From: CALWZE01 sp036644375
GTDB lineage: Bacteria; Bacillota; Clostridia; Oscillospirales; Ruminococcaceae
Assembly: GCA_036644375.1 (NCBI GenBank)
Contig: JAVXQD010000009.1
Coordinates: 1-62,804, forward strand
Length of the DNA: 62,804 nucleotides
Reading direction: 5' to 3'
Shown here: piece after piece, positions 53,961 through 62,554 of the stretch
Numbering within the stretch: the stretch's first letter is position 1
Layout: each line of letters opens with the position of its first letter
Made by a program: the position numbers and the translations under genes
Notes under the pieces: model-generated
The model's input: only the letters and a program-made list of their open reading frames with translations
Database searches by the model: none
Told to the model about the DNA's origin: nothing

Positions 53961-55337
53961 ATGAAAACGAAAATCAGCGTAATGAACATAGTGATTATTG
54001 TACTGACGGTTATTGTGATTTCGGCGATGGCTGTATACGCGGTATTATTGTCAGGCAATGGGTTTGGCGCAAAAAGAGAGCATGAAAAATCAGCGTCGAG
54101 CGAAACAGGCAGGACCCTTATGGGGATAACATGCGGAACCACGGTGAAAATCGACGGGACTGACGCTGTCAGCTATGACGTGACCGATGCCGAGGGAGAG
54201 ACCGAGAACTTTGCCGAGACGTCGGAGATGAAACCGTATATTGTAAAGCTTGCATCCTTTGATGATACGCTCTCGTTTGTCACCCGGCCGACCGAAAGCC
54301 TTGTTGTTGTAACGGACGAAAAAGACTCGGAGCTGTTCAGAGGTACGGCAGAGCAGTTTAACGACAGCTTTTCAGCTCCGTCAAAGGGCACTGTGTTTGT
54401 GGAAATAACCGCAGTGTACAGAAATGTTGAAGCGGAGTGGAGAAACGAAAAAAAGGACAAAGAGTCTGAAAAATACACGATGACAGCCACTCAGAAATAT
54501 GCTCTTCGGCTTGAGTATGATGTTGTGATAGATTTTCATCTCTCATCCGAAAGTCTTTCACAGGGAGATGTGTTGATTTTTTGTGCGGATGGATTGTCCG
54601 ACAAAGGAGACCTTTCAATTGAGGTTCCGTTCCCGTTCACGCCTACTCTGCAAAAAACAGAGAAGGGCTATTATGCATACATACCGCTAAACTATATGCG
54701 GACAGAAGGGGAGTACACAATAACTGCGACTTATAACGGAGAAAAGAAAGCGCTGAGCTTTAACATTACCGAACCGGAGTATGAGGTTCAGCATCTCACC
54801 GTAAGCGGGTCGACAACTTCCTCAACTATAGGGAATAACAATGCAATGGAGACCTACAACAGCACAATGGACAGACTTGGAAGCATGTATGATGAAACAG
54901 TGTACTGGACTGAGAATTTCATTCAGCCTGTTGACGGGTCGATAACAACAGAGTTTGGTATGAAACGATATACTAATAATTCGACAACACCCTCACGTCA
55001 TGCAGGAATTGATATTGCCACGGCAGAGGGAACACCTGTTAAGGCGAGCAACGCCGGGAAGATAATATTTGCGGATTTTCTTGCGGTATCCGGCAACACG
55101 GTTGTTATTGAGCACGGCATGGGGCTGCACACTATTTATATGCATATGAGCGAGCTTGATTGTTCACAAGGTGATACTGTTGCACAGGGTGATATTATAG
55201 GAAAGGTCGGAACAACCGGATTTTCGACAGGACCTCATCTTCATTTTCAAGCTCAGGTAAATACTGCATGTATCAATCCGTGGTATCTTTTTGATGGAAC
55301 ATCCGGTGTGTATGGCATAAAGGAATATATTTCTTAA
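53961..55337 (+). CDS. M23 (LytM) peptidoglycan endopeptidase, membrane-anchored
   Basis: A 458-aa protein: one N-terminal helix (VMNIVIIVLTVIVISAMAVY), about 300 residues of beta-rich extracellular region, then an M23 domain from ~residue 330. The zinc site reads RHAGIDIATAEGTPV (H-x3-D), YMHMSEL and GPHLHFQAQVN (HxH). The middle part is unusual for SpoIIQ/LytM proteins and may bind a partner. The ATG at 53961 follows GGAGAG. With SpoIID at 19660, a SpoIIQ-like role is possible but not shown. Confidence 0.88.
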   Translation: MKTKISVMNIVIIVLTVIVISAMAVYAVLLSGNGFGAKREHEKSASSETGRTLMGITCGTTVKIDGTDAVSYDVTDAEGETENFAETSEMKPYIVKLASFDDTLSFVTRPTESLVVVTDEKDSELFRGTAEQFNDSFSAPSKGTVFVEITAVYRNVEAEWRNEKKDKESEKYTMTATQKYALRLEYDVVIDFHLSSESLSQGDVLIFCADGLSDKGDLSIEVPFPFTPTLQKTEKGYYAYIPLNYMRTEGEYTITATYNGEKKALSFNITEPEYEVQHLTVSGSTTSSTIGNNNAMETYNSTMDRLGSMYDETVYWTENFIQPVDGSITTEFGMKRYTNNSTTPSRHAGIDIATAEGTPVKASNAGKIIFADFLAVSGNTVVIEHGMGLHTIYMHMSELDCSQGDTVAQGDIIGKVGTTGFSTGPHLHFQAQVNTACINPWYLFDGTSGVYGIKEYIS

Positions 55338-55474
55338 CAATACTTGTGGCAATATAGTCAGCCGACATCGGAATTTCAAGCGACAAATACAGCAAAAAGG
55401 AAAAATTATGTATAATGGCATAGAATACTACTCCGAGTGTTTGCTATTCTCCGATTTGCTGATGGCAAAATATT

Positions 55475-55504
55475 AAAAAACACCCCGCTGCATTTGCAGC
55501 GAAG
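55475..55504 (-). terminator. Terminator after tRNA-Glu
   Basis: On the minus strand CTTCGCTGC and GCAGCGGGG flank an AAAT loop (55483-55504) with two G-U pairs; GTGTTTTTT follows. Confidence 0.7.
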
Positions 55505-55512
55505 CGCTTTAG

Positions 55513-55587
55513 TGGTGACCCGTACGAGAATCGGACTCGTGATTCCGCCGTGAAAGGGCGGTGTCTTAACCGCTTGACCAACGGGCC
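55513..55587 (-). tRNA. tRNA-Glu(TTC)
   Basis: 75 nt including an encoded CCA. Acceptor GGCCCGT pairs with ACGGGTC; anticodon loop CTTTCAC gives TTC; the T arm reads GAGTCCGATTCTC. Second gene of a two-tRNA unit after tRNA-Met. Confidence 0.95.
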
Positions 55588-55595
55588 TTATATGA

Positions 55596-55623
55596 GGAAA
55601 GTCGACGTAAAAATCGACTTTCC
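55596..55623. other. Hairpin between tRNA-Met and tRNA-Glu
   Basis: GGAAAGTCGA (55596-55605) and TCGACTTTCC (55614-55623) are perfect 10-bp arms with an 8-nt loop. With no T run on the minus strand it is more likely a processing site than a terminator. Confidence 0.55.
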
Positions 55624-55633
55624 TTATTTTGCG

Positions 55634-55710
55634 TGGTAGCGGATGCAGGATTTGAACCAGCGACACCCCGGGTATGAACCGAGTGCTCTAGCCAACTGAG
55701 CTAATCCGCC
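55634..55710 (-). tRNA. tRNA-Met(CAT), elongator type
   Basis: 77 nt including encoded CCA. Acceptor GGCGGAT pairs with ATCCGCT; the first pair is G-U, not the C-A mismatch of the initiator. The anticodon loop TTCATAC gives CAT. A C34 modified to lysidine (tRNA-Ile2) cannot be excluded from sequence alone. Confidence 0.92.
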
Positions 55711-55723
55711 AGATGCGAAATTT

Positions 55724-55752
55724 ATTATACAAGAGATTGACCGACCTGTCAA
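55724..55752 (-). promoter_or_regulatory. Promoter of the tRNA-Met/tRNA-Glu unit
   Basis: Perfect consensus on the minus strand: TTGACA (55747-55752), 17 nt, TATAAT (55724-55729), 14 nt before the mature tRNA-Met end. Confidence 0.85.
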
Positions 55753-55795
55753 TAGCATTTAATTAAAAAACTTTATTTGGTAATTGGTATACATA

Positions 55796-55811
55796 GCGGC
55801 AAAATTGCCGC
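55796..55811. other. Small GC-rich dyad after the MBOAT gene
   Basis: GCGGCAA-AA-TTGCCGC, with an overlapping alternative stem CCGCA...TGCGG to 55825. It lies past the MBOAT stop and may weakly terminate that transcript; no T run follows. Confidence 0.35.
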
Positions 55812-55934
55812 AGCGAGATTGCGGTGCTATCGGCGCTTGTTTTTCTGTAGGTAAAAAGAAATGACGAGCCGAATGACTTTCAAAATTGCTTTGCTTAAGA
55901 CAGGTAAGCCTCAAGCATATTGTTGGCGCACGGA

Positions 55935-57443
55935 TTAAAACTGAAAATAGACAAAGTTTGAAACTCCGAATCTGCCCGTGAGCATTATCGCCAATATCAT
56001 TATTGCGGTTATTGCAAAGCGGGTATTTTTTGTGAAATTTCGAAGCACAAAGCAGGTATTTTTATCGGAGGTTTTATCTGTTGATTTATATATGAATTTA
56101 TATTCGCACACAAGCACAAACAGTGCAGAGAGAGCCACAATTATGAGCAGGGCGACAATATACCCAAATGAGCTCACGGTATTTGCCTGCATAATCGCAA
56201 GACCTCTTGCAGCGAGTGAACGAGCTGAAAACTCGCTCACTTCAAAGCACCGTGTTATTGCGTAGATTGATTCTGAAACCGAGTCAAGGCGAAAGAACAC
56301 AAAGGTCAAGCTCCATACAAAATATACACATCCGGTTTTTAATATCGACATAAAGGAACTTTGCATTTTCGGATGTTGTTTGTCTCTCTTGTTACAAACT
56401 GCCCGAAAGCAGTCCTCAATAATGCGCAGTGCGCCATGAAGCAATCCCCACACAATGAATCCCCATGCCGCGCCATGCCATAAGCCGCTTATCAAAAATA
56501 CAACGGCGATGTTTAACAGCTTGCGGAAAAGACCCTTTCGGTTGCCGCCAAGCGGAATGTAGATATAGTCGCGAAACCAGCCTGTGAGTGAGATATGCCA
56601 GCGAGACCATATCTCCGAAAAGCTTTTTGAAAAATACGGTGCCTTGAAATTCTCAATTAAATCAATACCGAGCATTCTTGCGCAGCCGAGTGCCATGTCA
56701 CAATATCCGGAAAAGTCAAAATAAAGCTGCAATGAAAAGAGAAGAACCGCCGCTAAAATTGTCAGAGGATTTTCCGAATGCAGCTTGTACAGAATAGCAT
56801 TGTTAAAGGTGGCAAGCCAGTCTGCAACAACAGCCTTTTTCAGCAGCCCGTATATGAATCTCTGCGCTCCGTCTGTGAGATTTTCGAATTTGAATGCGCG
56901 CGGATTTTTGAGCTGAGGCAATAGTGAATTTGCCCGCGCTATCGGGCCGGACATAATATGAGGGAAAAAGCTGACAAAAAGGGAATAGTCAATGATGTTT
57001 TTCTCTGCGCAGACATCTCTTCTGTACACATCTACAAGATATCCTATTGTGGTGAAAGTGTAGAAGCTGATGCCGATAGGGGCTATGAGCTGAAGAGCGG
57101 TTGGGCTGAAGGTGCCGCCCAAATATGAAATTATGATTGAAATTGATTTACTGAAAAAGTTGAAATATTTAAACAAACAGAGCATGGACAGATTTAGAAT
57201 TATAGTGAGCGCAAGAACAAGCTTCCGCCCAAACGGTGCCTTAAAACGTTGAAGGAGAGAACCGGAACAATATGTTAAAAATATTGACCCGATAATATAC
57301 AAGCTGTATTGAGGCGCTGCGTAAGCATAGAAAAAAGCACTTGCCGAAAACAGCCAAGTGTTTTGCGTCTTACGCGGTAAAATATAATATAAAACAACTG
57401 TTATAACAAAAAAGAGTGCAAATTGTGCCGTGTTAAAGGACAT
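55935..57443 (-). CDS. MBOAT O-acyltransferase (AlgI/DltB-like)
   Basis: A 502-aa protein with about eleven membrane helices. The MBOAT core is visible: YFDFSGYCDMALGCARMLGI, PYFSKSFSEIWSRWHISLTG and the catalytic His in LISGLWHGAAWGFIVWGLLHG. AlgI-type proteins move an acetyl group across the membrane for transfer onto an extracellular polymer. The gene directly follows the SGNH-like gene (39-bp gap) and is its likely partner. The start at 57443 follows GAGGTGG; an ATG four codons upstream overlaps that site. No dlt genes occur, so D-alanylation is unlikely. Confidence 0.93.
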   Translation of the reverse strand: MSFNTAQFALFFVITVVLYYILPRKTQNTWLFSASAFFYAYAAPQYSLYIIGSIFLTYCSGSLLQRFKAPFGRKLVLALTIILNLSMLCLFKYFNFFSKSISIIISYLGGTFSPTALQLIAPIGISFYTFTTIGYLVDVYRRDVCAEKNIIDYSLFVSFFPHIMSGPIARANSLLPQLKNPRAFKFENLTDGAQRFIYGLLKKAVVADWLATFNNAILYKLHSENPLTILAAVLLFSLQLYFDFSGYCDMALGCARMLGIDLIENFKAPYFSKSFSEIWSRWHISLTGWFRDYIYIPLGGNRKGLFRKLLNIAVVFLISGLWHGAAWGFIVWGLLHGALRIIEDCFRAVCNKRDKQHPKMQSSFMSILKTGCVYFVWSLTFVFFRLDSVSESIYAITRCFEVSEFSARSLAARGLAIMQANTVSSFGYIVALLIIVALSALFVLVCEYKFIYKSTDKTSDKNTCFVLRNFTKNTRFAITAIMILAIMLTGRFGVSNFVYFQF

Positions 57444-57482
57444 AGACCACCTCATAACGAACAGTATAATCTACATAGAATA

Positions 57483-58676
57483 TTACGATTCCTCGTTCAG
57501 CGGTTGTATCAGCGTGGCAATACATTCCGGTTTAACATGATATCCGTCATAAAAATCATCAATGGAAAGATTCGCTGCATGCGGGTTGAATGTGCCGGTA
57601 TACTCAACTCCGTATTTTTCTGCAAGACTCGTGAACATATCCTGCGTTTTGAAAAAGTTCGAATAGCGATCTTCGGTTTTCATATAATCGTAGATGACAG
57701 GAGATAGTGGTTCGAGTAAAAATTCAACCTGAACACCGTCTTCAATCACCGTTTGAATGAACTTTTCGAAAAGCAGACGATTTTTGCTGTTCATATTTTC
57801 GTAATTTTCCAAACCTAAAATTGAGCTTGGAAATGAGCGCTCGGCGCGCATGATAATGGTTGCCTCATCCGCGTTGCGATAATCTGCCGGATAGCTGAAG
57901 CTGCCGTCTGCGCGGACAATTCCGGTTGTTCCGCTGTTTTCAGAGGTTTTGACAATTTTCGAATATGTGGCGTAGCTTCCGCTGAAATATTGTTGGAGCG
58001 ATGTCTGAAAGTAGCTTATGGAAAACAAGTTCAGCTTAAGAGAATTACTCAGCTTGTACAGAGGAGTGCGCTCAGTATTGTTTATGTCATACAGACCGGA
58101 TGGTACATAAGATGCAGTGTAATCCGCACCGATTCTTGTGGTGAGATAGTGGGCATATCCATCTCCGAAAGCCTCAAGTGCACGGGCGTCTCCGAAGTTG
58201 TCATTAAGAATCCAAGGGTCAATGCTTATGACCAGTCTGTGCGGCACAAGATTGTTCATGTGAAGATATCCATATGTTCCGATGATATCCTCAATTGAAG
58301 CGCCGGAAACACTCAGGTTGAACATATTGTCTGTACCGAGCATCTCCTTTGTGATAAGGGCACCGCGAGACGAACCGAGCACTACGGTGTCAAAGGGAGT
58401 ATCAATGTGGCGCAAATATTCACGGTGAAGCAAGCGCTCGTTGTAATTCGAGAGATTTGCGACATTTTTGCCGTCGAGCAAAATCTCCACAGCTTGAATT
58501 TCCAGCGAGTCCTCGCGCCCGGTGTGATACAGTTTCGAGGGATCAATGTTGTAATTGACTAAGGGAACCGCTAAAACAAGCAGAATGACAATAAAAGCTT
58601 TTAAAGCCGAGACGATAATTCGCCGCGGCTTATTTGAACTCATGTCATTTTTATTTGATTGCGGCTGTTTTTTCAT
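57483..58676 (-). CDS. SGNH-like extracellular acetyltransferase partner (AlgJ/X, DltD type)
   Basis: A 397-aa protein with one N-terminal membrane helix (VSALKAFIVILLVLAVPLV) and an extracellular domain. The nucleophile block is VVLGSSRGAL (SGNH block I), then NLSVSGASIEDIIG and a C-terminal DDFYDGYHVKPE with the Asp/His pair. Such proteins accept acetyl from an MBOAT partner and place it on a glycan or wall polymer. It is the first gene of the two-gene unit; AGGA lies before the ATG and a palindrome lies 20-40 nt upstream. Confidence 0.8.
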   Translation of the reverse strand: MKKQPQSNKNDMSSNKPRRIIVSALKAFIVILLVLAVPLVNYNIDPSKLYHTGREDSLEIQAVEILLDGKNVANLSNYNERLLHREYLRHIDTPFDTVVLGSSRGALITKEMLGTDNMFNLSVSGASIEDIIGTYGYLHMNNLVPHRLVISIDPWILNDNFGDARALEAFGDGYAHYLTTRIGADYTASYVPSGLYDINNTERTPLYKLSNSLKLNLFSISYFQTSLQQYFSGSYATYSKIVKTSENSGTTGIVRADGSFSYPADYRNADEATIIMRAERSFPSSILGLENYENMNSKNRLLFEKFIQTVIEDGVQVEFLLEPLSPVIYDYMKTEDRYSNFFKTQDMFTSLAEKYGVEYTGTFNPHAANLSIDDFYDGYHVKPECIATLIQPLNEES

Positions 58677-58697
58677 TTAAATTATCCTGAGGACGTA

Positions 58698-58716
58698 ATA
58701 TCGAAAATTTCGATAT
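58698..58716. promoter_or_regulatory. Palindromic operator candidate upstream of the SGNH/MBOAT unit
   Basis: ATATCGAAA-A-TTTCGATAT, 9-bp perfect arms around one base, 22 nt before the start codon. The position suits repression. The regulator is unknown. Confidence 0.45.
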
Positions 58717-58778
58717 AATAGTCGAAGCTGATGTTTGCGGTAGCGACAGGTTACACAGTGGGCGGTCTTGCTGTATTT

Positions 58779-58817
58779 CTCAAATGCAGGACGTCGAATT
58801 TTGGTCCTGCATTTGAG
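58779..58817. other. Strong hairpin between serS and the SGNH gene
   Basis: CTCAAATGCAGGAC (58779-58792) and GTCCTGCATTTGAG (58804-58817) are perfect 14-bp arms with an 11-nt loop. No T run of the usual kind follows on the minus strand, so it is either an imperfect serS terminator or a structured RNA. Confidence 0.6.
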
Positions 58818-58964
58818 TTCGTTTTGGATATTGTCGATGTCAGAGGTTTTAATTGTCAGTTAAATTCAGACGTAGTTGAAGCTCTCAGGCGAGAGTAAGC
58901 GGTCATATTTACAGACAGCTTTATAAACTTGAAATTTGTCGACACGCTGATTTCACTTTGAGAA

Positions 58965-60239
58965 CTATTTTATGACAGTCACGCCGCCCATATACGGGAC
59001 GAGAACATCAGGTACAGTGACGGAGCCGTCGGCATTTTGAAAGTTTTCGAGAATGGCTGCCGTTGTTCTTCCGACAGCGAGACCGGAACCGTTGAGGGTG
59101 TGAACCAGACGCACTTTGCCGTCCTCGTCTCTATAACGTATTGATGCGCGGCGAGCTTGAAAATCCTCGAAATTTGAACAGCTGGAAATCTCAGCATATC
59201 TGCCATAGCTCGGAAGCCATACTTCGATATCGTAAGTCTTAGCGCTGCTGAAACCAAGGTCACCGCCGCAAAGAGTAACTACGCGATAAGGCAGACCGAG
59301 AAGCTGAAGTGCATGTTCTGCGTCATGAGTCAGCTTTTCAAGCTCCTCATAGCTGGTTTCGGGATTGGCAAATTTGACAAGCTCAACCTTATTAAATTGA
59401 TGCTGACGGATTAGACCGCGGGTATCACGACCGGCACTCCCCGCCTCTGCACGAAAACAAGCGCTGTATGCACAATACTTTATCGGAAGATCTGCGCCAT
59501 TGAGTATTTCGTCACGATAAAGGTTTGTGACAGGAACCTCCGCTGTTGGAATGAGGTAATAATCAAGACCTTCAATCTTGAACATATCCTCCTCAAATTT
59601 CGGAAGCTGACCTGTTGCAGTCATTGATGCGCGATTTGCAAGATACGGCGGGAATATTTCGGTGTAGCCATGTTCACCCGAATGCAGATCGAGATAGAAA
59701 TTGTATATGGAACGCTCAAGTCGTGCTCCGAGTCCTTTGTAGAAATGAAAACGCGCTCCGGTTACCTTCGCCGCACGCTCGGGGTCAAGAATTCCGAGAT
59801 CTGCACCGAGTTCCCAATGTGGCTTTGCTGTAAAGCTGAAATTAGTGGGTTCACCCCAGTGGCGCATTTCTATGTTGTCATCGCTGTCTGTGCCGTAAGG
59901 CACTGATGAATGTGGCGTATTCGGAATAGAATATAGAATAGCTTTCTGTCTTTCCTCAAGCTCGACAAGCGCGGCACCGTCGATTTTTGCCTTGTCGGCA
60001 ATTTCTTTCATCTCTGCCATAATTTCCGAAACATCCCCACCGCTCTTTTTAATTTGGGGAATTTGTTTACTTGCGGCATTTTGCTGAGCTTTCAATGAAT
60101 CCAGTTCAGCTGTTTTCAGACGGCGTTGTTTGTCAATTTCGACAATTTCGTCAATGCCGGCGTCATAGTTCTTTGAACGAACCTTGAGACGCGCTTTGAT
60201 TTCTTCCGGATTTTCTCTGATTGATTTAATGTCTAACAT
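58965..60239 (-). CDS. serS: Serine-tRNA ligase
   Basis: A 424-aa class II synthetase. N-terminal coiled-coil arm (LDIKSIRENPEEIKARLKVR; KTAELDSLKAQQNAASKQI), motif 2 FRAEAGSAGRDTRGLIRQHQ and motif 3 NGSGLAVGRTTAAILENFQ. It charges tRNA-Ser, one of which is encoded at 62375. TAGGAG lies before the ATG. It is separated from parB by 191 bp, and I do not find a convincing T-box there. Confidence 0.98.
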   Translation of the reverse strand: MLDIKSIRENPEEIKARLKVRSKNYDAGIDEIVEIDKQRRLKTAELDSLKAQQNAASKQIPQIKKSGGDVSEIMAEMKEIADKAKIDGAALVELEERQKAILYSIPNTPHSSVPYGTDSDDNIEMRHWGEPTNFSFTAKPHWELGADLGILDPERAAKVTGARFHFYKGLGARLERSIYNFYLDLHSGEHGYTEIFPPYLANRASMTATGQLPKFEEDMFKIEGLDYYLIPTAEVPVTNLYRDEILNGADLPIKYCAYSACFRAEAGSAGRDTRGLIRQHQFNKVELVKFANPETSYEELEKLTHDAEHALQLLGLPYRVVTLCGGDLGFSSAKTYDIEVWLPSYGRYAEISSCSNFEDFQARRASIRYRDEDGKVRLVHTLNGSGLAVGRTTAAILENFQNADGSVTVPDVLVPYMGGVTVIK

Positions 60240-60430
60240 TATTTACTCCTAAAACCATATATTACTATTTTAATTGTTGAAATGATTATTGGCTTCTCAC
60301 ATCGGGTATTATTCAATGAATACCATATTTGTTTTTTAAGCGGAAAGAGCTTATAGCGTTGCGGTCCGGGATTCACCCTATTAATGCGGATGCAAATTGT
60401 ACTGTATAATGCCTAATTGTGTAATCCGAC

Positions 60431-61270
60431 TCAGCCGCCGAGCTTATTGGCAAATTCGAACAGCTGCTCCTTTGAATAAAAATTGACAGACAGGGTGCCC
60501 TTTCCGTCAATATAATCCACCTTAACCTCTACACCAAGTGAGTTTTTCAAGGAAAGCTCGACTTCGCTTGCAATGCTGTCTTTAGATTTCAAAGGCTTGA
60601 CACGCTCTTGCTTTATCGGATTTTGACAAAGCTTTTCAGCTTGACGAACAGTCATTCCGTTTTCTGAAATCTGTTTGGCGGCGTTTATACGCATATCCTC
60701 ATCGGTGATAGCAAGAATCGCCTTAGCATGGCCGATGGTTAATTTACCTTCTTTAAGCATGTCCAGCGCCTGAGACGGAAGCCCAAGCAATCGCAGTGAG
60801 TTGGCAACGGTAGGGCGAGAGCGTCCGACTTGCTTCGCAGCCTGCTCCTGCGTCAGACCCGAAACTTCGATAAGCTTTTTAAAGCCCAAAGCCTCATCCA
60901 CGGGATTCAAATCCTCACGCTGCAAATTCTCGATGAGAGCAAAGGTCATTGCTTCAAGATCGGACAGGTTGCGGATAATGACCGGAATAGTTGTTTTCCC
61001 CGCAAGTCTGCTTGCTCGCCAACGGCGTTCGCCGGCAACTATCTGATAATTGCCGCCCGGCATCGGACGTACAAGAATCGGCTGTATTACTCCGTGCTGC
61101 GAGATAGAGTCTGCAAGTTCTTTCAGAGATTCGTCGTCCCATGTCTGACGCGGCTGTAATCGATCCGGCTCAATTTCATTGATACTTAGCTCTGAGCTGT
61201 TTTCATTCATTTCGGATGCGTTGTCGTAAAACAGTGCGTCAAGCCCCTTGCCCAAGCTGCTGATTGCCAT
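60431..61270 (-). CDS. parB: Chromosome segregation protein ParB/Spo0J
   Basis: A 279-aa protein: SSLGKGLDALF start (ParA-interaction peptide), NEIEPDRLQPRQTWD, the CTPase boxes IVAGERRWRASRLAG and ALIENLQREDLNPVDEA, a helix-turn-helix LTQEQAAKQVGRSRPTVANS and a C-terminal dimer domain. It loads at parS sites and slides as a CTP-dependent clamp. The ATG shares one base with the parA stop (TAATG), so the pair is coupled. The motifs are canonical, unlike those of the Noc-like protein at 20816. Confidence 0.97.
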   Translation of the reverse strand: MAISSLGKGLDALFYDNASEMNENSSELSINEIEPDRLQPRQTWDDESLKELADSISQHGVIQPILVRPMPGGNYQIVAGERRWRASRLAGKTTIPVIIRNLSDLEAMTFALIENLQREDLNPVDEALGFKKLIEVSGLTQEQAAKQVGRSRPTVANSLRLLGLPSQALDMLKEGKLTIGHAKAILAITDEDMRINAAKQISENGMTVRQAEKLCQNPIKQERVKPLKSKDSIASEVELSLKNSLGVEVKVDYIDGKGTLSVNFYSKEQLFEFANKLGG

Positions 61271-62052
61271 TATTCTTCCCCTCCAAGCCTGCGGTTGTGT
61301 GACAGCAGCTCCTCTGCAAGAGCATCATATGCCTCAGAGCCTTTTGAACGAGAATCATAATATTTGATTGGCTTTCCAAAACTCGGAGCCTCAGAGACAC
61401 GAACATTTCGCGGAATGGCAGTGCTGTATACCTTTTGCGGAAAGAATCTCTTGATTTCATTTACCACCAGAGTAGTTATGTTGATTCGCGAATCATACAT
61501 AGTAATCAGAACACCCTCAAGCTCAATATTTGAGTTGTAGAGCTTTTTGACTTGCCGTATCGTAGACATCAGCTGAGACAGACCTTCGAGCGCATAGTAT
61601 TCGCACTGTACGGGAATTAGCACCGTATCACAAGCGGCGAGCCCGTTTAATGTCAAAAGTCCAAGAGATGGGGGGCAATCAAGCAATATAAAGTCATATA
61701 ACTGTTTTTTGGCAATCAAAGCATCGCGCAATCTATATTCACGACGGCTCATCTGCACCAGCTCAAGCTCTGCTCCCGCGAGATTTATATGCGCGGGAAT
61801 CATTGTGACATTGGTATATTTTGTTGGCACGCATACGGTTTCGAATTCTTTTTGCCCGGTCAAAAGATCATATGATGATCCGGGTGTTGAGCGCTTGTTT
61901 ATGCCATAACCGCTTGTTGCGTTCCCCTGCGGATCAATATCAACAAGTAAAATCTTTTTGCCGAGCGCTCCAAGTGCAGCGGCAAGATTAACAGCTGTTG
62001 TTGTTTTTCCTACGCCGCCCTTTTGGTTGGTAATCGCAATGATTTTCCCCAT
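61270..62052 (-). CDS. parA: Chromosome partitioning ATPase ParA/Soj
   Basis: A 260-aa deviant Walker ATPase: ITNQKGGVGKTTTAVNLAAA (signature Lys), VDIDPQGNATSGYG and LLDCPPSLGLLTLNGL. With ParB it moves origins and in Bacillus also controls DnaA. AAAGGAGCG lies before the ATG. Two parS sites lie within 90 bp upstream. Confidence 0.97.
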   Translation of the reverse strand: MGKIIAITNQKGGVGKTTTAVNLAAALGALGKKILLVDIDPQGNATSGYGINKRSTPGSSYDLLTGQKEFETVCVPTKYTNVTMIPAHINLAGAELELVQMSRREYRLRDALIAKKQLYDFILLDCPPSLGLLTLNGLAACDTVLIPVQCEYYALEGLSQLMSTIRQVKKLYNSNIELEGVLITMYDSRINITTLVVNEIKRFFPQKVYSTAIPRNVRVSEAPSFGKPIKYYDSRSKGSEAYDALAEELLSHNRRLGGEE

Positions 62053-62073
62053 TTACTGTTCGCTCCTTTATTG

Positions 62074-62089
62074 TGTTCCACGTGGAACA
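62074..62089. promoter_or_regulatory. parS site 1
   Basis: TGTTCCACGTGGAACA, a perfect 16-bp palindrome of the parS type, 22 bp upstream of the parA start. Confidence 0.95.
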
Positions 62090-62120
62090 AGATGGAATTT
62101 TATCCTGTTGATGGTTGCTT

Positions 62121-62136
62121 TGTTCCACGTGGAACA
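62121..62136. promoter_or_regulatory. parS site 2
   Basis: TGTTCCACGTGGAACA, identical to site 1 and 31 bp from it. Both are in the 5' region of parA, so ParB loading could affect parAB expression. Confidence 0.95.
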
Positions 62137-62304
62137 TCAATCAACAGAAAGCATAGCTCAATCATATAATAGAATACGGCAAATGTAAATATAGCAAATC
62201 ACAAATGCGCACCTAATATAGCAGTACTTTGAACGCAACATTTAGACAGATGTGACAAAACGCCATACAATTAAAAGATTTATAACAAATGAACAAAAAA
62301 CTCC

Positions 62305-62333
62305 TTGACCTTACGGCGCAAAGATATTATAAT
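62305..62333 (+). promoter_or_regulatory. Promoter of tRNA-Ser
   Basis: TTGACC (62305-62310), 17 nt, TATAAT (62328-62333), about 42 nt before the tRNA. Confidence 0.8.
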
Positions 62334-62374
62334 AAATAGCACGGTTCAGCACCCTTTGGTGATGAACGACATAT

Positions 62375-62463
62375 GGACAGGTATCGAAGTGGTCATAACG
62401 GCCCTGACTCGAAATCAGGTGACGGGCAACCGTCCGTGGGTTCGAATCCCACCCTGTCCGCCA
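62375..62463 (+). tRNA. tRNA-Ser(CGA)
   Basis: 89 nt including encoded CCA. Acceptor GGACAGG pairs with CCTGTCC; the anticodon loop CTCGAAA gives CGA for UCG; a long variable arm (GACGG/CCGTC) marks a class II tRNA; T arm GTGGGTTCGAATCCCAC. Confidence 0.96.
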
Positions 62464-62521
62464 AAACATTCCAAATTCGAACACCGCGTTTATATTTGTT
62501 GGTGACGCTTCTGGGACAATG

Positions 62522-62554
62522 AAAAGCAGACACGATTAAGTGTCTGCTTTTTTT
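62522..62554 (+). terminator. Terminator after tRNA-Ser
   Basis: AAAAGCAGACAC (62522-62533) and GTGTCTGCTTTT (62540-62551) are perfect 12-bp arms with a 6-nt loop, followed by a T run to 62554. Confidence 0.9.

Noticed and set aside
60240..60430. Possible T-box riboswitch upstream of serS (AGGGTG ... ACCGC on the minus strand)
   Set aside because: The T-box core AGGGTGGNACCGCG is interrupted by several bases, the leader is only 191 nt and I find no specifier loop or clear terminator/antiterminator pair.
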